Assembly (NCBI RefSeq): GCF_025567285.1
Contig: NZ_JAOQJT010000001.1
Coordinates: forward strand, 124,001 to 188,000
Reading direction: 5' to 3'
Source: Coprococcus aceti
Lineage (GTDB): Bacteria; Bacillota; Clostridia; Lachnospirales; Lachnospiraceae
DNA: 64,000 nucleotides
Part shown: positions 16,239 to 24,908 of the stretch, piece by piece
Layout: every line of letters starts with the position of its first letter
Numbering within the stretch: position 1 is the stretch's first letter
Notes under the pieces: generated by a model
What the model was told of the DNA's origin: nothing
What the model saw: only the letters and a program-made list of their open reading frames with translations
Database searches by the model: none
Program-made: the position numbers and the translations under genes

Positions 16239-18029
16239 TTACTTGCCAAATGTAAGGACATAATATCTCTTATATCCCTGTTTATCATTTTTGAGAGCCA
16301 CAAATACTGCAACGCCCATGGTCTTGTATGTAGTATTCAGCATATTGCTGTCATGTGCGGTCGACTTGGACCATGCTCTGAATACGAGATCTCCACCACT
16401 GAAACCACATGCAAGATTCTCTCCGTACAACTCGTACATGGAGTTGAGACACAGTGTTCCATTTGGTCTGTAATGGCTGTACTTGTTGCTTATCTCCTTT
16501 GCTCTTGTGGTAGCGGTCTCTGTCAGAGATGTTGACACCTTAAGGCTTGAAAGTCCATTTTCTGCACGATGCTGGTTGACCATCTTACTCAGCCTGTTTG
16601 CCGCGCCTATATCATAATATCCATATACTCTTGTCTTTCTGCCCTTACCAAGATCGATAGTGTAATATCTCTTGACCGAGAGATCGTACTCTCTCTTATA
16701 TACAACGCCTCTTCTGTTGACATATGCTATGTAGCCATCGGCTGTCTTATACTTTCCAGCCTTTACAACTCGCTTTGCAGCGCTGTTGAAATAGTAATTG
16801 GCATTTCCGATCTTCATTATGAGCTTCTTTGCAGGCTTCCACTTTCTGCCTGTAAACTTGTATGCCTTCTTGGTGCTGTTGTTATAGCTCATTGTGGCTA
16901 CGCCTTTAGAGCCGAAATAATATCTGCTGCGGTAGACAGTCTTCCACATATTTTTCTTCTGCACCCATGTGTTCTTCGAGTAATCAAAGTCGTATACCTT
17001 CTTTGTACCCTTCTGATCTGTATATCTTGAGGTAACATATCCGCCGTCACATACGTAGTAAGCGGTACTTCCATTTACCTTCTTCCATCCTGATGATGTA
17101 CGTCTGTTTCCATTTGCATCATAGAAGTAGTATCTGCTTCCGTTGAGCTTGTCGATCACATTTGAGACTCTCTTGTATGACTTGCTGCTTGATATGTATC
17201 TGTACAATATATTCGATGCCTGATCATACAGAATGGTACATGTGCCTGATCCATCAAAATACATCAGCTTTCTGCCTGTATTCTTCCACAGGTTCTTGTT
17301 CATATCCCAGCTCTTCTTTGAATCGTTAAATGAATACTTTCTGAAAATGCCTGATGCCTTGTAGATCCTCTCCTTTACATAGTGGGATCCACCGCCTGTT
17401 ACAAATACCATATTGTCATAATTTATATGATACCAACCGCCCTTTGTGACCTTGTCACCATTTGAATTGAAATAATATGTTCTGCCATCGTTGAGAATAA
17501 GCATCTGGTTCTTCACCTGGACAAGCTTGCCGCTGCTCAGTGACTTTGCCTTCTTGCTGCTATTATCGTATATCTTTTCACACAGTCCGGAATTGTTCAG
17601 ATAATAGAGAACGTTATCCACTGTCTGCCACTCGTTCTTGCAGATCGTCCAGTCCTTTGAATCAGCGCTGAATCTGTATATCTTGATGGTATCGCCAGAA
17701 CGTGTAAACTTCATAGCTGCCACGCCATTTTCATCTATAAGATATCTGGTGCCATCATCGGCATCTATCCAGCCTGCAGTTTTCTGCACTTCACCATTAA
17801 CATAATATCTGAAGTAACCATCCTCATCCTGTATCACTCCACTCTGAACTACATCTGATGCTGTGGCCAGAACTGCCGTGCCGTCAGCTCCCATCTCATC
17901 TGCCTGTGTCACCACATTTGTAGAAAAAATCACAATAGCCAATACAGCAATCGCCATAAGACTGCCTATAACTTTTGCCGCCATCAGGCTCTTTTCTCTC
18001 TTTGCAATATTAGTCTTCATTGTAGACAT
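16239..18029 (-). CDS. Secreted CAP-domain protein with wall-binding-like repeats
   Basis: A 596-residue protein with a signal peptide (hydrophobic stretch about 17-38, cleavage near TQA-DE). Residues ~60-470 consist of about ten aromatic-rich repeats of the GWxxxxG-YYF type (for example NKNLWKNTGRKLMYFDGSGTC), similar to choline/glucan-binding repeats. The C-terminal ~125 residues form a CAP/SCP domain with LSKMVNQHRAENGL, YGENLACGFS, AWSKSTAHDSNML and MGVAVF. Such proteins are attached non-covalently to the surface; the role of bacterial CAP domains is mostly unknown. AAGGAGG lies 9 bases before the ATG, with a promoter and leader hairpin upstream. Confidence 0.85.
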   Translation of the reverse strand: MSTMKTNIAKREKSLMAAKVIGSLMAIAVLAIVIFSTNVVTQADEMGADGTAVLATASDVVQSGVIQDEDGYFRYYVNGEVQKTAGWIDADDGTRYLIDENGVAAMKFTRSGDTIKIYRFSADSKDWTICKNEWQTVDNVLYYLNNSGLCEKIYDNSSKKAKSLSSGKLVQVKNQMLILNDGRTYYFNSNGDKVTKGGWYHINYDNMVFVTGGGSHYVKERIYKASGIFRKYSFNDSKKSWDMNKNLWKNTGRKLMYFDGSGTCTILYDQASNILYRYISSSKSYKRVSNVIDKLNGSRYYFYDANGNRRTSSGWKKVNGSTAYYVCDGGYVTSRYTDQKGTKKVYDFDYSKNTWVQKKNMWKTVYRSRYYFGSKGVATMSYNNSTKKAYKFTGRKWKPAKKLIMKIGNANYYFNSAAKRVVKAGKYKTADGYIAYVNRRGVVYKREYDLSVKRYYTIDLGKGRKTRVYGYYDIGAANRLSKMVNQHRAENGLSSLKVSTSLTETATTRAKEISNKYSHYRPNGTLCLNSMYELYGENLACGFSGGDLVFRAWSKSTAHDSNMLNTTYKTMGVAVFVALKNDKQGYKRYYVLTFGK

Positions 18030-18054
18030 CTTTACTGTCCTCCTTTTTATTAAG

Positions 18055-18080
18055 CATCAGTTTCCGCAGGGAATCTGATG
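18055..18080 (-). promoter_or_regulatory. Leader hairpin of the CAP gene
   Basis: CATCAG (18055-18060) pairs with CTGATG (18075-18080), and an inner TTCC/GGAA stem strengthens it. It sits in the predicted 5' leader just ahead of the Shine-Dalgarno, where it could affect stability or initiation. Confidence 0.4.
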
Positions 18081-18105
18081 TTTGTGTGCATTCTGCTACG
18101 CTCGT

Positions 18106-18134
18106 AGTATACACGTGTTACATATTTTTTACAA
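18106..18134 (-). promoter_or_regulatory. Promoter of the CAP gene
   Basis: Minus strand TTGTAA (18129-18134), 17-base spacer, TATACT (18106-18111). The -35 box lies in the first of two direct repeats TTTTTTACAAGT (18125-18136 and 18142-18153) spaced 17 bases apart; they could be a binding site for an unknown regulator. Confidence 0.6.
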
Positions 18135-18185
18135 GTATAACTTTTTTACAAGTTTTTTGTTACAAATGTGTTAAGCTGCCCCATC

Positions 18186-18214
18186 TTGGATTATTTGTCT
18201 ACATATGGTAAAAT
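18186..18214 (+). promoter_or_regulatory. Promoter of the rRNA methyltransferase gene
   Basis: TTGGAT (18186-18191), 17-base spacer, TAAAAT (18209-18214), about 75 bases before the start codon. Confidence 0.5.
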
Positions 18215-18287
18215 AAATCCGCAAAATTCAAAAATAGACAACGAAAAATGTCTGCCAACGGCAGTACAGAGAAAGGATACATATATT

Positions 18288-19487
18288 ATGGGAGCTATTG
18301 TTACATTAAAAAAGGGAGAGGGACGACTTCTGAAGTCCGGAGGAGCATGGATATTTGACAATGAGGTCGACACCATAGTCGGCAGCTTTGAGAACGGCGA
18401 CATCGTCATAGTAAAGGACTTCGACGGTTATCCACTCGGCAAAGGATTCATAAATACCAACTCCAAGATCTTCATCCGCATGCTCACAAGACATGTGGAC
18501 ACCGAGATCGACGAGGCATTCTTCACAAAGAGACTTCAGGATGCATGGGATTACCGCAAGAAAACCGTCGACACCAGTAGCTGCCGTGTCGTATTTGGCG
18601 AGGCTGATTTTCTGCCGGGAATCGTCATTGACAAGTTTGAAAACGTGCTTGTTGTCGAATCACTGGCACTCGGCATCGACAAAGTTAAAAATTTGTTAAT
18701 AAATATTTTAAAAAATATACTTAAAAATGATGGTATAATAATCGAGGGTGTTTATGAACGAAGCGATGCAAAAGTCAGAAAACACGAGGGGATGGATACC
18801 TATAAAGGGTTTATTGGTGACGAATTTAACACAAAGGTTCATATAAATGAAAATGGCGTTCGATATATTGTTGATGTGAAAGACGGTCAGAAGACCGGAT
18901 TCTTTCTGGATCAGAAGTATAATCGTCTTGCTATTCAGAGAATATGTAAAGATGCAAAGGTTCTTGATTGCTTTACACACACAGGCTCCTTTGCTCTAAA
19001 CGCAGGCATAGCCGGTGCTTCCAGCGTTTTGGGAGTAGACGCTTCAGAACTTGCTATTGCCCAGGCCAGAGAAAATGCAGCGCTCAACGGATTGGAGAGC
19101 ACTGTCTCTTTTGAGTGCAGAGATGTATTTGATCTTCTTCCTGAACTGGAATCAAAAGGCGAACAGTTTGACGTTGTCATACTTGACCCGCCGGCATTCA
19201 CAAAATCAAGAAATTCAATAAAGAACGCAGTCAAAGGCTATCGCGAGATTAATCTGCGTGCTATGAAACTCGTAAGGGATGGTGGATTCCTTGCAACTTG
19301 TTCATGTTCACATTTTATGGATTTCGAGTTATTTACCAAGACCATAAAACAGGCCGCCATGAATTCACATGTAAGACTTCGCCAGGTAGAGTTCCGCACA
19401 CAGGCTCCTGATCACCCAATATTATGGGCTGCAGATGAATCTTATTATCTGAAGTTCTACATATTCCAAGTAATAAAGGAGAGATGA
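18288..19487 (+). CDS. RlmI-type class I rRNA methyltransferase with PUA domain
   Basis: A 399-residue protein of the RlmI/YccW family, which methylates C5 of a cytosine in 23S rRNA using SAM. The N-terminal PUA domain (residues ~1-70, with GEGRLLKSGGAWIFDNEV) is followed by the central domain and a Rossmann methyltransferase with VLDCFTHTGSFALNA, the DPPAFTKS motif and SCSHFM. Start at ATG 18288 after AAAGGA; 40 upstream codons are open but overlap the promoter. Bases ~18690-18960 are clearly more AT-rich than the rest of the gene. The stop is 4 bases before the next gene, so they form an operon. Confidence 0.85.
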   Translation: MGAIVTLKKGEGRLLKSGGAWIFDNEVDTIVGSFENGDIVIVKDFDGYPLGKGFINTNSKIFIRMLTRHVDTEIDEAFFTKRLQDAWDYRKKTVDTSSCRVVFGEADFLPGIVIDKFENVLVVESLALGIDKVKNLLINILKNILKNDGIIIEGVYERSDAKVRKHEGMDTYKGFIGDEFNTKVHINENGVRYIVDVKDGQKTGFFLDQKYNRLAIQRICKDAKVLDCFTHTGSFALNAGIAGASSVLGVDASELAIAQARENAALNGLESTVSFECRDVFDLLPELESKGEQFDVVILDPPAFTKSRNSIKNAVKGYREINLRAMKLVRDGGFLATCSCSHFMDFELFTKTIKQAAMNSHVRLRQVEFRTQAPDHPILWAADESYYLKFYIFQVIKER

Positions 19488-19491
19488 CACA

Positions 19492-20094
19492 ATGCAACTA
19501 ATTCAGAGAAATAAGGATTCAGCATATTTGCAATACGACAAGTATGTAAATTATGACAATCCTATCGTCGCTGCAAAGGCAAAGGAACTTGCTGCAGATT
19601 GCAAGAGCAGTGATGAGATCATACAGGCATGTTACTATTTTGTCCGGGATAGGATTTCTCACACATATGACAGCAACTTTTCAGTAATAACTATCAGCGC
19701 TTCCGATGTACTGGAAGCCAGCACGGGCATCAGCTATTCAAAGGCCAATTTGCTGGCAGCACTGCTTCGTGCCAACAACTTATATACAGGATTCTGCTAT
19801 ATCCGTATCAAGCACAAGGGCGGACTTATGGCTATGCATGCACTTAATGCGGTATATCACCCGGATCTCAAGAAGTGGATACGTCTTGATGCCCGTGGCA
19901 ATAAATACGGCGGTTTCAACGCCGATTACACACATAATGAGACTCAGATGGGACATGTGATTGATTCAGCAGCCGGAGAGTATGAGTTCAACGACCTCAT
20001 CGCCGTACCGCTTCCATCAACCATGAGGGTTCTCGAACAGAGTACCAACTTCTACAAGATGTACTTTAACGATATGCCAGATTATGACGCTTAA
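19492..20094 (+). CDS. Transglutaminase-like protein with Cys-to-Ser active site
   Basis: A 200-residue cytoplasmic transglutaminase-like protein of a family common in Clostridia. The family motif around the nucleophile, normally GICYxKxNLLAALLR, here reads GISYSKANLLAALLR, so the expected Cys is Ser81. The other triad residues look intact: His116 in MHALNAVY and Asp133 in IRLDARGNK. Whether Ser can replace Cys as nucleophile is unknown; loss of activity is likely. It starts 4 bases after the methyltransferase stop and ends in a strong terminator, so both are one transcript. Confidence 0.8.
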   Translation: MQLIQRNKDSAYLQYDKYVNYDNPIVAAKAKELAADCKSSDEIIQACYYFVRDRISHTYDSNFSVITISASDVLEASTGISYSKANLLAALLRANNLYTGFCYIRIKHKGGLMAMHALNAVYHPDLKKWIRLDARGNKYGGFNADYTHNETQMGHVIDSAAGEYEFNDLIAVPLPSTMRVLEQSTNFYKMYFNDMPDYDA

Positions 20095-20132
20095 AAAAAT
20101 ATTACCAGCGGATGACCGCTGGTAATATTTTT
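20094..20132 (+). terminator. Rho-independent terminator
   Basis: AAATATTACCAGCGG and CCGCTGGTAATATTT form a near-perfect stem around ATGA, followed by TTTTT, directly after the transglutaminase-like stop codon. Confidence 0.9.
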
Positions 20133-20164
20133 CTATACTATATGAATAAGAGGGGAACCGATCC

Positions 20165-20749
20165 ATGTCAAAGACAAAATCCAAAACCATATTAAGAATA
20201 TCCTTTAACTCACCTGTGGTACTTACATTTGCACTCATTTGTCTGGGAGCTTATCTCCTGAATATCCTCACAGGCGGCAAAAGTAACTTTCTTCTATTTG
20301 AAGTATACAGAGCTCCTCTCACCGATCCTTTAACCTACGTCCGCATGTTTGCCCATGTGTTTGGTCACGCAAGCTGGAGTCACCTTATCAACAACATGAC
20401 TCTGCTGCTTGTGATCGGTCCACTACTTGAGGAAAAATACGGCTCAAAGGATCTGCTCATCGTAACCATCACCACCGCACTGGTGACAGGAATCGTGCAT
20501 TTTATATTCTTCCCTGGTACAGCATTGCTCGGCGCCAGCGGAGTGGTATTCGCATACATTCTTCTGTCTTCTTTTGCATGTATAAAGGACGGCTCCATAC
20601 CGCTCACCTTCATACTTGTTGCAGTGCTTTATATCGGCGGACAGGTGGCTGACGGAGTGTTTGTGAAGGACAATGTGTCGAATCTCACCCACATTATCGG
20701 GGGGATTATCGGAGCGTTCTTCGGGTATATCTCAAATGTCAGGAGATGA
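20165..20749 (+). CDS. Rhomboid family intramembrane serine protease
   Basis: A 194-residue polytopic protein with about six membrane helices. The rhomboid catalytic Ser is in LGASGVVFAY (GASG motif) and the partner His is in VSNLTHIIGGIIGAFFGY; the upstream SHLINNM motif is also present. Such enzymes cut single-pass membrane proteins inside the bilayer. AGAGGGG precedes the ATG. Its stop codon lies inside the left end of a long inverted-repeat element, so the last codons may derive from that repeat. Confidence 0.9.
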   Translation: MSKTKSKTILRISFNSPVVLTFALICLGAYLLNILTGGKSNFLLFEVYRAPLTDPLTYVRMFAHVFGHASWSHLINNMTLLLVIGPLLEEKYGSKDLLIVTITTALVTGIVHFIFFPGTALLGASGVVFAYILLSSFACIKDGSIPLTFILVAVLYIGGQVADGVFVKDNVSNLTHIIGGIIGAFFGYISNVRR

Positions 20750-21022
20750 TCTGACGAACGGACGGATGACATACTCTCCAGGGACAGAAATTGGGTCTCT
20801 ATATATGTAATCACGCTCGACTTACCTCACTTTGCTTTGCTTATATCTGCACGCGGCTCCCGCTCGCTATAAGGGCGTTGCGAGCTCCGCCTTAGCAATA
20901 AGCAGCAAAGTTCAGGCGTCTTCGCTACCGATTACATATATAGAGACCCAATTTTTATATCCCTGGAGAGTATGTCATCCTGATCTTGTTGGATATATAC
21001 TTTTCAGATCATTCTCCTGACA
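20737..21022. repeat. Long imperfect inverted-repeat element (MITE- or foldback-like)
   Basis: Left-arm blocks read inward: TGTCAGGAGATGATCTGA (20737-20754), GGATGACATACTCTCCAGGGA (20764-20784) and TTGGGTCTCTATATATGTAATC (20791-20812). Each returns in reverse complement on the right: 20930-20951, 20960-20980 and 21003-21022 (the last with one extra A). The core of about 117 bases has GC-rich stretches but no ORF. No transposase is inside, and no clean target-site duplication is visible. It fills most of the gene-free space 20750-21125 between the rhomboid and HAD genes. A mobile non-autonomous element or a structured RNA are both possible. Confidence 0.8.
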
Positions 21023-21125
21023 TATTTCGATAAGAATTTTTATTATACATACTGATTTTCTCAAATTAAGCGTAATCTTTTCTCAAAACATGCCGCCATC
21101 TTTTTTCTTCAGATTGCTCTGCAAT

Positions 21126-21788
21126 CTACAATTTCAGGATTTCCTCCGGTGTCTCTACTATGTTGTCGGCGCCGGCTGCTTCGAATTCTTCTCTGCTGCC
21201 GTAGCCGTAGAGGACTCCTATGGTCTGGAGGCCGCAAGCTTTGCCACCTTCTATGTCGTAGCGTCTGTCGCCTATCATCACAACCTGGTTTGATTTTATC
21301 ATATCTTCTGTCAGTCCGTGATCTTTCTTGAGGCTTTCAAGGACCTGGGATATGATGTGCTTCTTGTCTGATCCTGTTCCGTCGGGATTACTTCCAACTA
21401 CAACGTCAAAATATTTTCCCACACCGAACTTCTCAAGGATACGGAGTGTCGGCTCTGTCGGCTTGCTGGTTGCAACTGAGAGTATGCAGCCCTTCTCCTT
21501 AAGGGCACGCAGGGTGTCTGCCACTCCGTCGTACACCTCAGCCTCGAAGAGACCTACCACGTTGTATCTCTCTCTGTACTTCGCAACCATCTCTTTCGCT
21601 TTTGCGTCGTCCATGCCGAATTCCCTCACGAAAGAATCATAAAGTGATGGTCCTATAAAGCTTCTGAATACTCTGTATTCAGGATATGGAATTCCAGCCC
21701 AGTCAAGAGCGTATTTTATACAGTTGAATATTCCTTCCTCAGACTTGGTGATGGTTCCATCAAGATCAAATAATAAATATTTGTACAT
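21126..21788 (-). CDS. HAD hydrolase, phosphoglycolate phosphatase-like
   Basis: A 220-residue HAD-superfamily phosphatase of the Gph/PpaX type. Motif I is LLFDLDGTITKS (nucleophile Asp near residue 9), motif II is ATSKPT, and motif III/IV is VVMIGDRRYDIEGGKACGLQTIGV. The helical cap between residues ~15 and 85 is the C1 type. Start at ATG 21788 with AAGGAGG upstream; 31 further open codons are rejected. The substrate is not determined; phosphoglycolate, pyrophosphate or a nucleotide are all possible. Confidence 0.85.
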   Translation of the reverse strand: MYKYLLFDLDGTITKSEEGIFNCIKYALDWAGIPYPEYRVFRSFIGPSLYDSFVREFGMDDAKAKEMVAKYRERYNVVGLFEAEVYDGVADTLRALKEKGCILSVATSKPTEPTLRILEKFGVGKYFDVVVGSNPDGTGSDKKHIISQVLESLKKDHGLTEDMIKSNQVVMIGDRRYDIEGGKACGLQTIGVLYGYGSREEFEAAGADNIVETPEEILKL

Positions 21789-21846
21789 ATACCGTCTTCC
21801 TCCTTGCGAAAATAATGGGTCAGGCACACCAAAAAAGCGCTTACCG

Positions 21847-21883
21847 AAATGCCCCGCAAATTCTATGAATCTGTGGGGCATTT
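21847..21883 (-). terminator. Stem-loop after fabV, probable terminator
   Basis: AAATGCCCC (21847-21855) pairs with GGGGCATTT (21875-21883). On the minus strand a run of six T follows about 10 bases later, so termination is plausible but not textbook. Confidence 0.55.
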
Positions 21884-21916
21884 GTAGTATTTATATATTG
21901 AAACTACCCATGAATA

Positions 21917-23080
21917 TTACATGATATCAACATCTGCTGAGTAATCCACACCGTCGATCTTGAAACCGAACATGTTGTAGAAATCCTCCCAGTATCCATC
22001 GATGTCTGCTATATCCTTGACATTGTCATTGTTGACTGTATCCCAGTGCTCAGCAACAACTTCCTGAACATCATCTCTCATCTCCCAGTCGTCCATACGG
22101 ATGAATCCGTTGTCGTCCACCTGGGTGTCATCCAGGATCTTATCCATGAACAGTCTCTGCATCTGCTCTATGCATCCCTCGTGGAGTCCCTTCTCTTTCA
22201 TAACTTTGTAGAGAAGTGTGATATACAGAGGTACGATAGGGATAGCTGCACTTGACTGTGTGACAAGAGCCTTGTTGATGGCTATCTTCGCCTTTATGTT
22301 AGGGAACTTTTCATTTATAATGTCTGCTGACTTGTACAGATCCTTCTTTGCCTGTCCGATCGATCCCTCAGCGTAGATAGGGAATGTGATCTTTGGTCCT
22401 ATGTATGAGTATGCAACTGTGATCACGTTATCTGCCAGAACTCCGGCATCTGAGAGTGCCTGCATCCAGTCGATCCAGTCCTCACCGCCCATCACCTTGA
22501 TGGTGGCATTGATCTCGTCATCATTTGCCGCTGTTATATGTGCATCTGTGATGGTGTTGTCCTTGAGTACAAGTGTCTTGTTGGTGTACTCCTCACCAAC
22601 CGTCTTGAGTACAGATGTGTACTTTGTTCCATCCGGAGTTGTTCTTCTAGGCGCTGCCAGACTGTATACGATCATATCAATCTTGCCCATATCTGCCTTG
22701 ATGGTCTCGATAACCTGCTCCTTAATCTCGACTGAGAACGCGTCGCCATTGATGGACTTTGCATAGAGTCCGGCCTTGTGAGCCTCCTCCTCAAATGCTC
22801 TGTTGTTGTAGAAGCCAGCGGTTGCTGTACGGCGTCCATTCGACTCCTTCTCAAACATAACGCCGAGGGTATCTGCGCCATAGCCAAATGCAACTGCGAT
22901 ACGTGATGCAAGTCCGTATCCTGTTGACGCTCCGATCACCAGAACCTTCTTAGGTGCGTTATCGCTCTTAACTGCTCCCTTTGACTTGACATACTCGATT
23001 TGATTCTTTACATTCTGTGCGCATCCCACCGGGTGAGCTGTTGTACAAATAAAATCTTTAACTCTTGGTTCAACTACCAT
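21917..23080 (-). CDS. fabV: Enoyl-ACP / trans-2-enoyl-CoA reductase
   Basis: A 387-residue FabV/Ter protein, which reduces trans-2-enoyl thioesters with NADH, either in fatty acid synthesis or, as Ter, in crotonyl-CoA reduction. The dinucleotide site is VLVIGASTGYGLASRIAVAFG near residue 46. The Tyr-x8-Lys catalytic pair is in PIYAEGSIGQAKKDL, and SLAAPRR is present. The start is the ATG at 23078-23080, eight bases after AAGGAG; a TTG two codons earlier is too close to the Shine-Dalgarno. It lies 30 bases downstream of dnaB. Since fabH, fabF and accDA are nearby, a role in lipid synthesis is likely. Confidence 0.92.
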   Translation of the reverse strand: MVVEPRVKDFICTTAHPVGCAQNVKNQIEYVKSKGAVKSDNAPKKVLVIGASTGYGLASRIAVAFGYGADTLGVMFEKESNGRRTATAGFYNNRAFEEEAHKAGLYAKSINGDAFSVEIKEQVIETIKADMGKIDMIVYSLAAPRRTTPDGTKYTSVLKTVGEEYTNKTLVLKDNTITDAHITAANDDEINATIKVMGGEDWIDWMQALSDAGVLADNVITVAYSYIGPKITFPIYAEGSIGQAKKDLYKSADIINEKFPNIKAKIAINKALVTQSSAAIPIVPLYITLLYKVMKEKGLHEGCIEQMQRLFMDKILDDTQVDDNGFIRMDDWEMRDDVQEVVAEHWDTVNNDNVKDIADIDGYWEDFYNMFGFKIDGVDYSADVDIM

Positions 23081-23110
23081 TTTCAATTCTCCTTATAAAA
23101 CATAATATAT

Positions 23111-24442
23111 TTAGTGCTCTTTGTTGGCAAACTTCGTGTATTCCTGCAGCCATACCAGATCCACAGATCCGGTGGCACCTTTTCTCTGTTTAGCTATGAT
23201 TATCTCCGAGATACCCTTCTTGTCGGTATCAGGATTGTAATAATCATCTCTGTATATGAACATAACCACATCGGCATCCTGCTCGATAGATCCCGACTCT
23301 CGGAGATCCGCAAGCACAGGCTTGTGATCCGGTCTCTTATCAACCTCTCGGTTAAGCTGTGACAGCGCTATGATAGGCACATCCAGCTCCCTGGCAAGCA
23401 TCTTCAACGATCTCGACATATCAGATACGAACTGCTGTCGCGACTCAACTCGTCCCGTCGTGCTCATAAGCTGCAGGTAGTCGATGATGATGAGTCCAAG
23501 ATTGTTCTTGCTCTTGAGCTGTCTGCATTTTGATCTCAGCTCAGATATGGTGAGTGCTGAACTATCCTCTATGTACAGCGGTGCGGCAGCTATACTCTCC
23601 GCACTGGCAAGCACCTGATCCCAGTCGTCCTCAGCCAATTGTCCCGTCTGTACCTTCTGGGAATCAACCAAGGAATCCATGGCTATCATACGCGTTACAA
23701 GCTGCTCCTTGCTCATCTCCAGGTTGAATATCGCAGTGGCAATTCCCTTGCGCACGGCAACATGGTGGGCAATATTAAGGACAAATGCCGTCTTACCCAT
23801 GGCAGGTCTAGCAGCCACCAGTATAAACTCCGATCCATGGAGACCGGTAAGCATATTGTCCAGATCTATGAATCCCGTAGGGATACCTGTTACTCTTGTG
23901 TTCTTTCTGGAAGCCTCCTCTATCTGCTCGATAACGTTCATGACGATCCTGTCGATCCCCACAAATTTGCTGGAGCCGTTCCTCTCCTTTATCAGATTGA
24001 ACACACCACTCTCGGCCTGTTCAAGAAGCTGTTCAACTCCCTCCGAATCAAGATAACAATCCTTCTCCACTTCCTCGCACAGCTTTATCATCTTCCTGAG
24101 TATGGATTTGTCCGCCACGATCTCTGCGTAATGCTTGGCATTCACCGATGTCGGAACCGTCTCCAATATCTCCGCTATGGATTTGGTGCTTATGACCTCA
24201 TCAGGTACATTGTTCTCCTCAAGCTTGTTCTTCAGGGTTACCAGATCGACCGCCTTACCCTCCTTGAACAGTTCTACCATATTCTCGAACAATATTCCGT
24301 ACTGACCGTAGTAGAAATCCTCCTTGGTCAGCATATCGGACGCCTCCACTATGGCATCTCTGTCCATGAGCATGGAACCTATAACAGACTTCTCGGCATC
24401 CAGATTGTAGGGAAGCTTTTTCCTTGCAAATGCATCTTCCAT
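23111..24442 (-). CDS. dnaB: Replicative DNA helicase
   Basis: A 443-residue DnaB. The N-terminal helical domain (PYNLDAEKSVIGSMLMDRDA) is followed by a RecA-like ATPase with Walker A AARPAMGKTAF, Walker B LIIIDYLQLM and the C-terminal LRESGSIEQDADVVMFIYRDDYY. It forms the hexameric ring helicase at the replication fork. The gene order gdpP-rplI-dnaB is the conserved Firmicute arrangement, with a 16-base gap after rplI. No intein is present. Confidence 0.97.
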   Translation of the reverse strand: MEDAFARKKLPYNLDAEKSVIGSMLMDRDAIVEASDMLTKEDFYYGQYGILFENMVELFKEGKAVDLVTLKNKLEENNVPDEVISTKSIAEILETVPTSVNAKHYAEIVADKSILRKMIKLCEEVEKDCYLDSEGVEQLLEQAESGVFNLIKERNGSSKFVGIDRIVMNVIEQIEEASRKNTRVTGIPTGFIDLDNMLTGLHGSEFILVAARPAMGKTAFVLNIAHHVAVRKGIATAIFNLEMSKEQLVTRMIAMDSLVDSQKVQTGQLAEDDWDQVLASAESIAAAPLYIEDSSALTISELRSKCRQLKSKNNLGLIIIDYLQLMSTTGRVESRQQFVSDMSRSLKMLARELDVPIIALSQLNREVDKRPDHKPVLADLRESGSIEQDADVVMFIYRDDYYNPDTDKKGISEIIIAKQRKGATGSVDLVWLQEYTKFANKEH

Positions 24443-24458
24443 GTTTTATCTATACTCC

Positions 24459-24905
24459 TTATGCTTCCTCGACCTTTACAGCAAGCTCTGCCTGAACCTC
24501 AGGGTGAAGCTTGACCTTCACTGAAAAGCTTCCTAACGCCTTGATAGAGTCCTTCATAACGATCTTCTTCTTGTCTATATCCTTGCCGAGCTGGCTCTTG
24601 ATGGCATCTGAGATCTCCTTTGTGGATACTGAGCCAAATGTTCTTCCGCCCTCTCCAACCTTGATCTTAACAGTTACTGAAGCCTTCTCAAGCTCTGCCG
24701 CAAGTGCCTTGGCATCAGCAAGATTCTCTGCTGCCACCTTCTCCTCATGGGCCTTGCGGAGCTTGAAATCATTCATATTCTTTGGAGTTGCCTCCATGCC
24801 GAGCTTCTTAGGAATGATGAAATTTCTTGCGTAACCCTCATTTACCTCTACCATTGCGCCTTTCTTTCCAAGGCTTTTAACATCCTGTAATAATATGACC
24901 TTCAT
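24459..24905 (-). CDS. rplI: 50S ribosomal protein L9
   Basis: A 148-residue L9. The N-terminal rRNA-binding domain contains VILLQDVKSLGKKGAMVEV and GYARNFIIPKKLG, followed by the long connecting helix and the C-terminal domain with FGSVSTKEISDAI. Standard length. It starts only 3 bases after the gdpP stop, which implies translational coupling. Confidence 0.97.
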   Translation of the reverse strand: MKVILLQDVKSLGKKGAMVEVNEGYARNFIIPKKLGMEATPKNMNDFKLRKAHEEKVAAENLADAKALAAELEKASVTVKIKVGEGGRTFGSVSTKEISDAIKSQLGKDIDKKKIVMKDSIKALGSFSVKVKLHPEVQAELAVKVEEA

Positions 24906-24908
24906 ATC

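Noticed and set aside
23639..24514. Plus-strand ORF of 291 codons opposite dnaB and rplI
   Set aside because: Fully antisense to conserved dnaB; the His/Leu/Tyr-rich translation is typical of a shadow frame.
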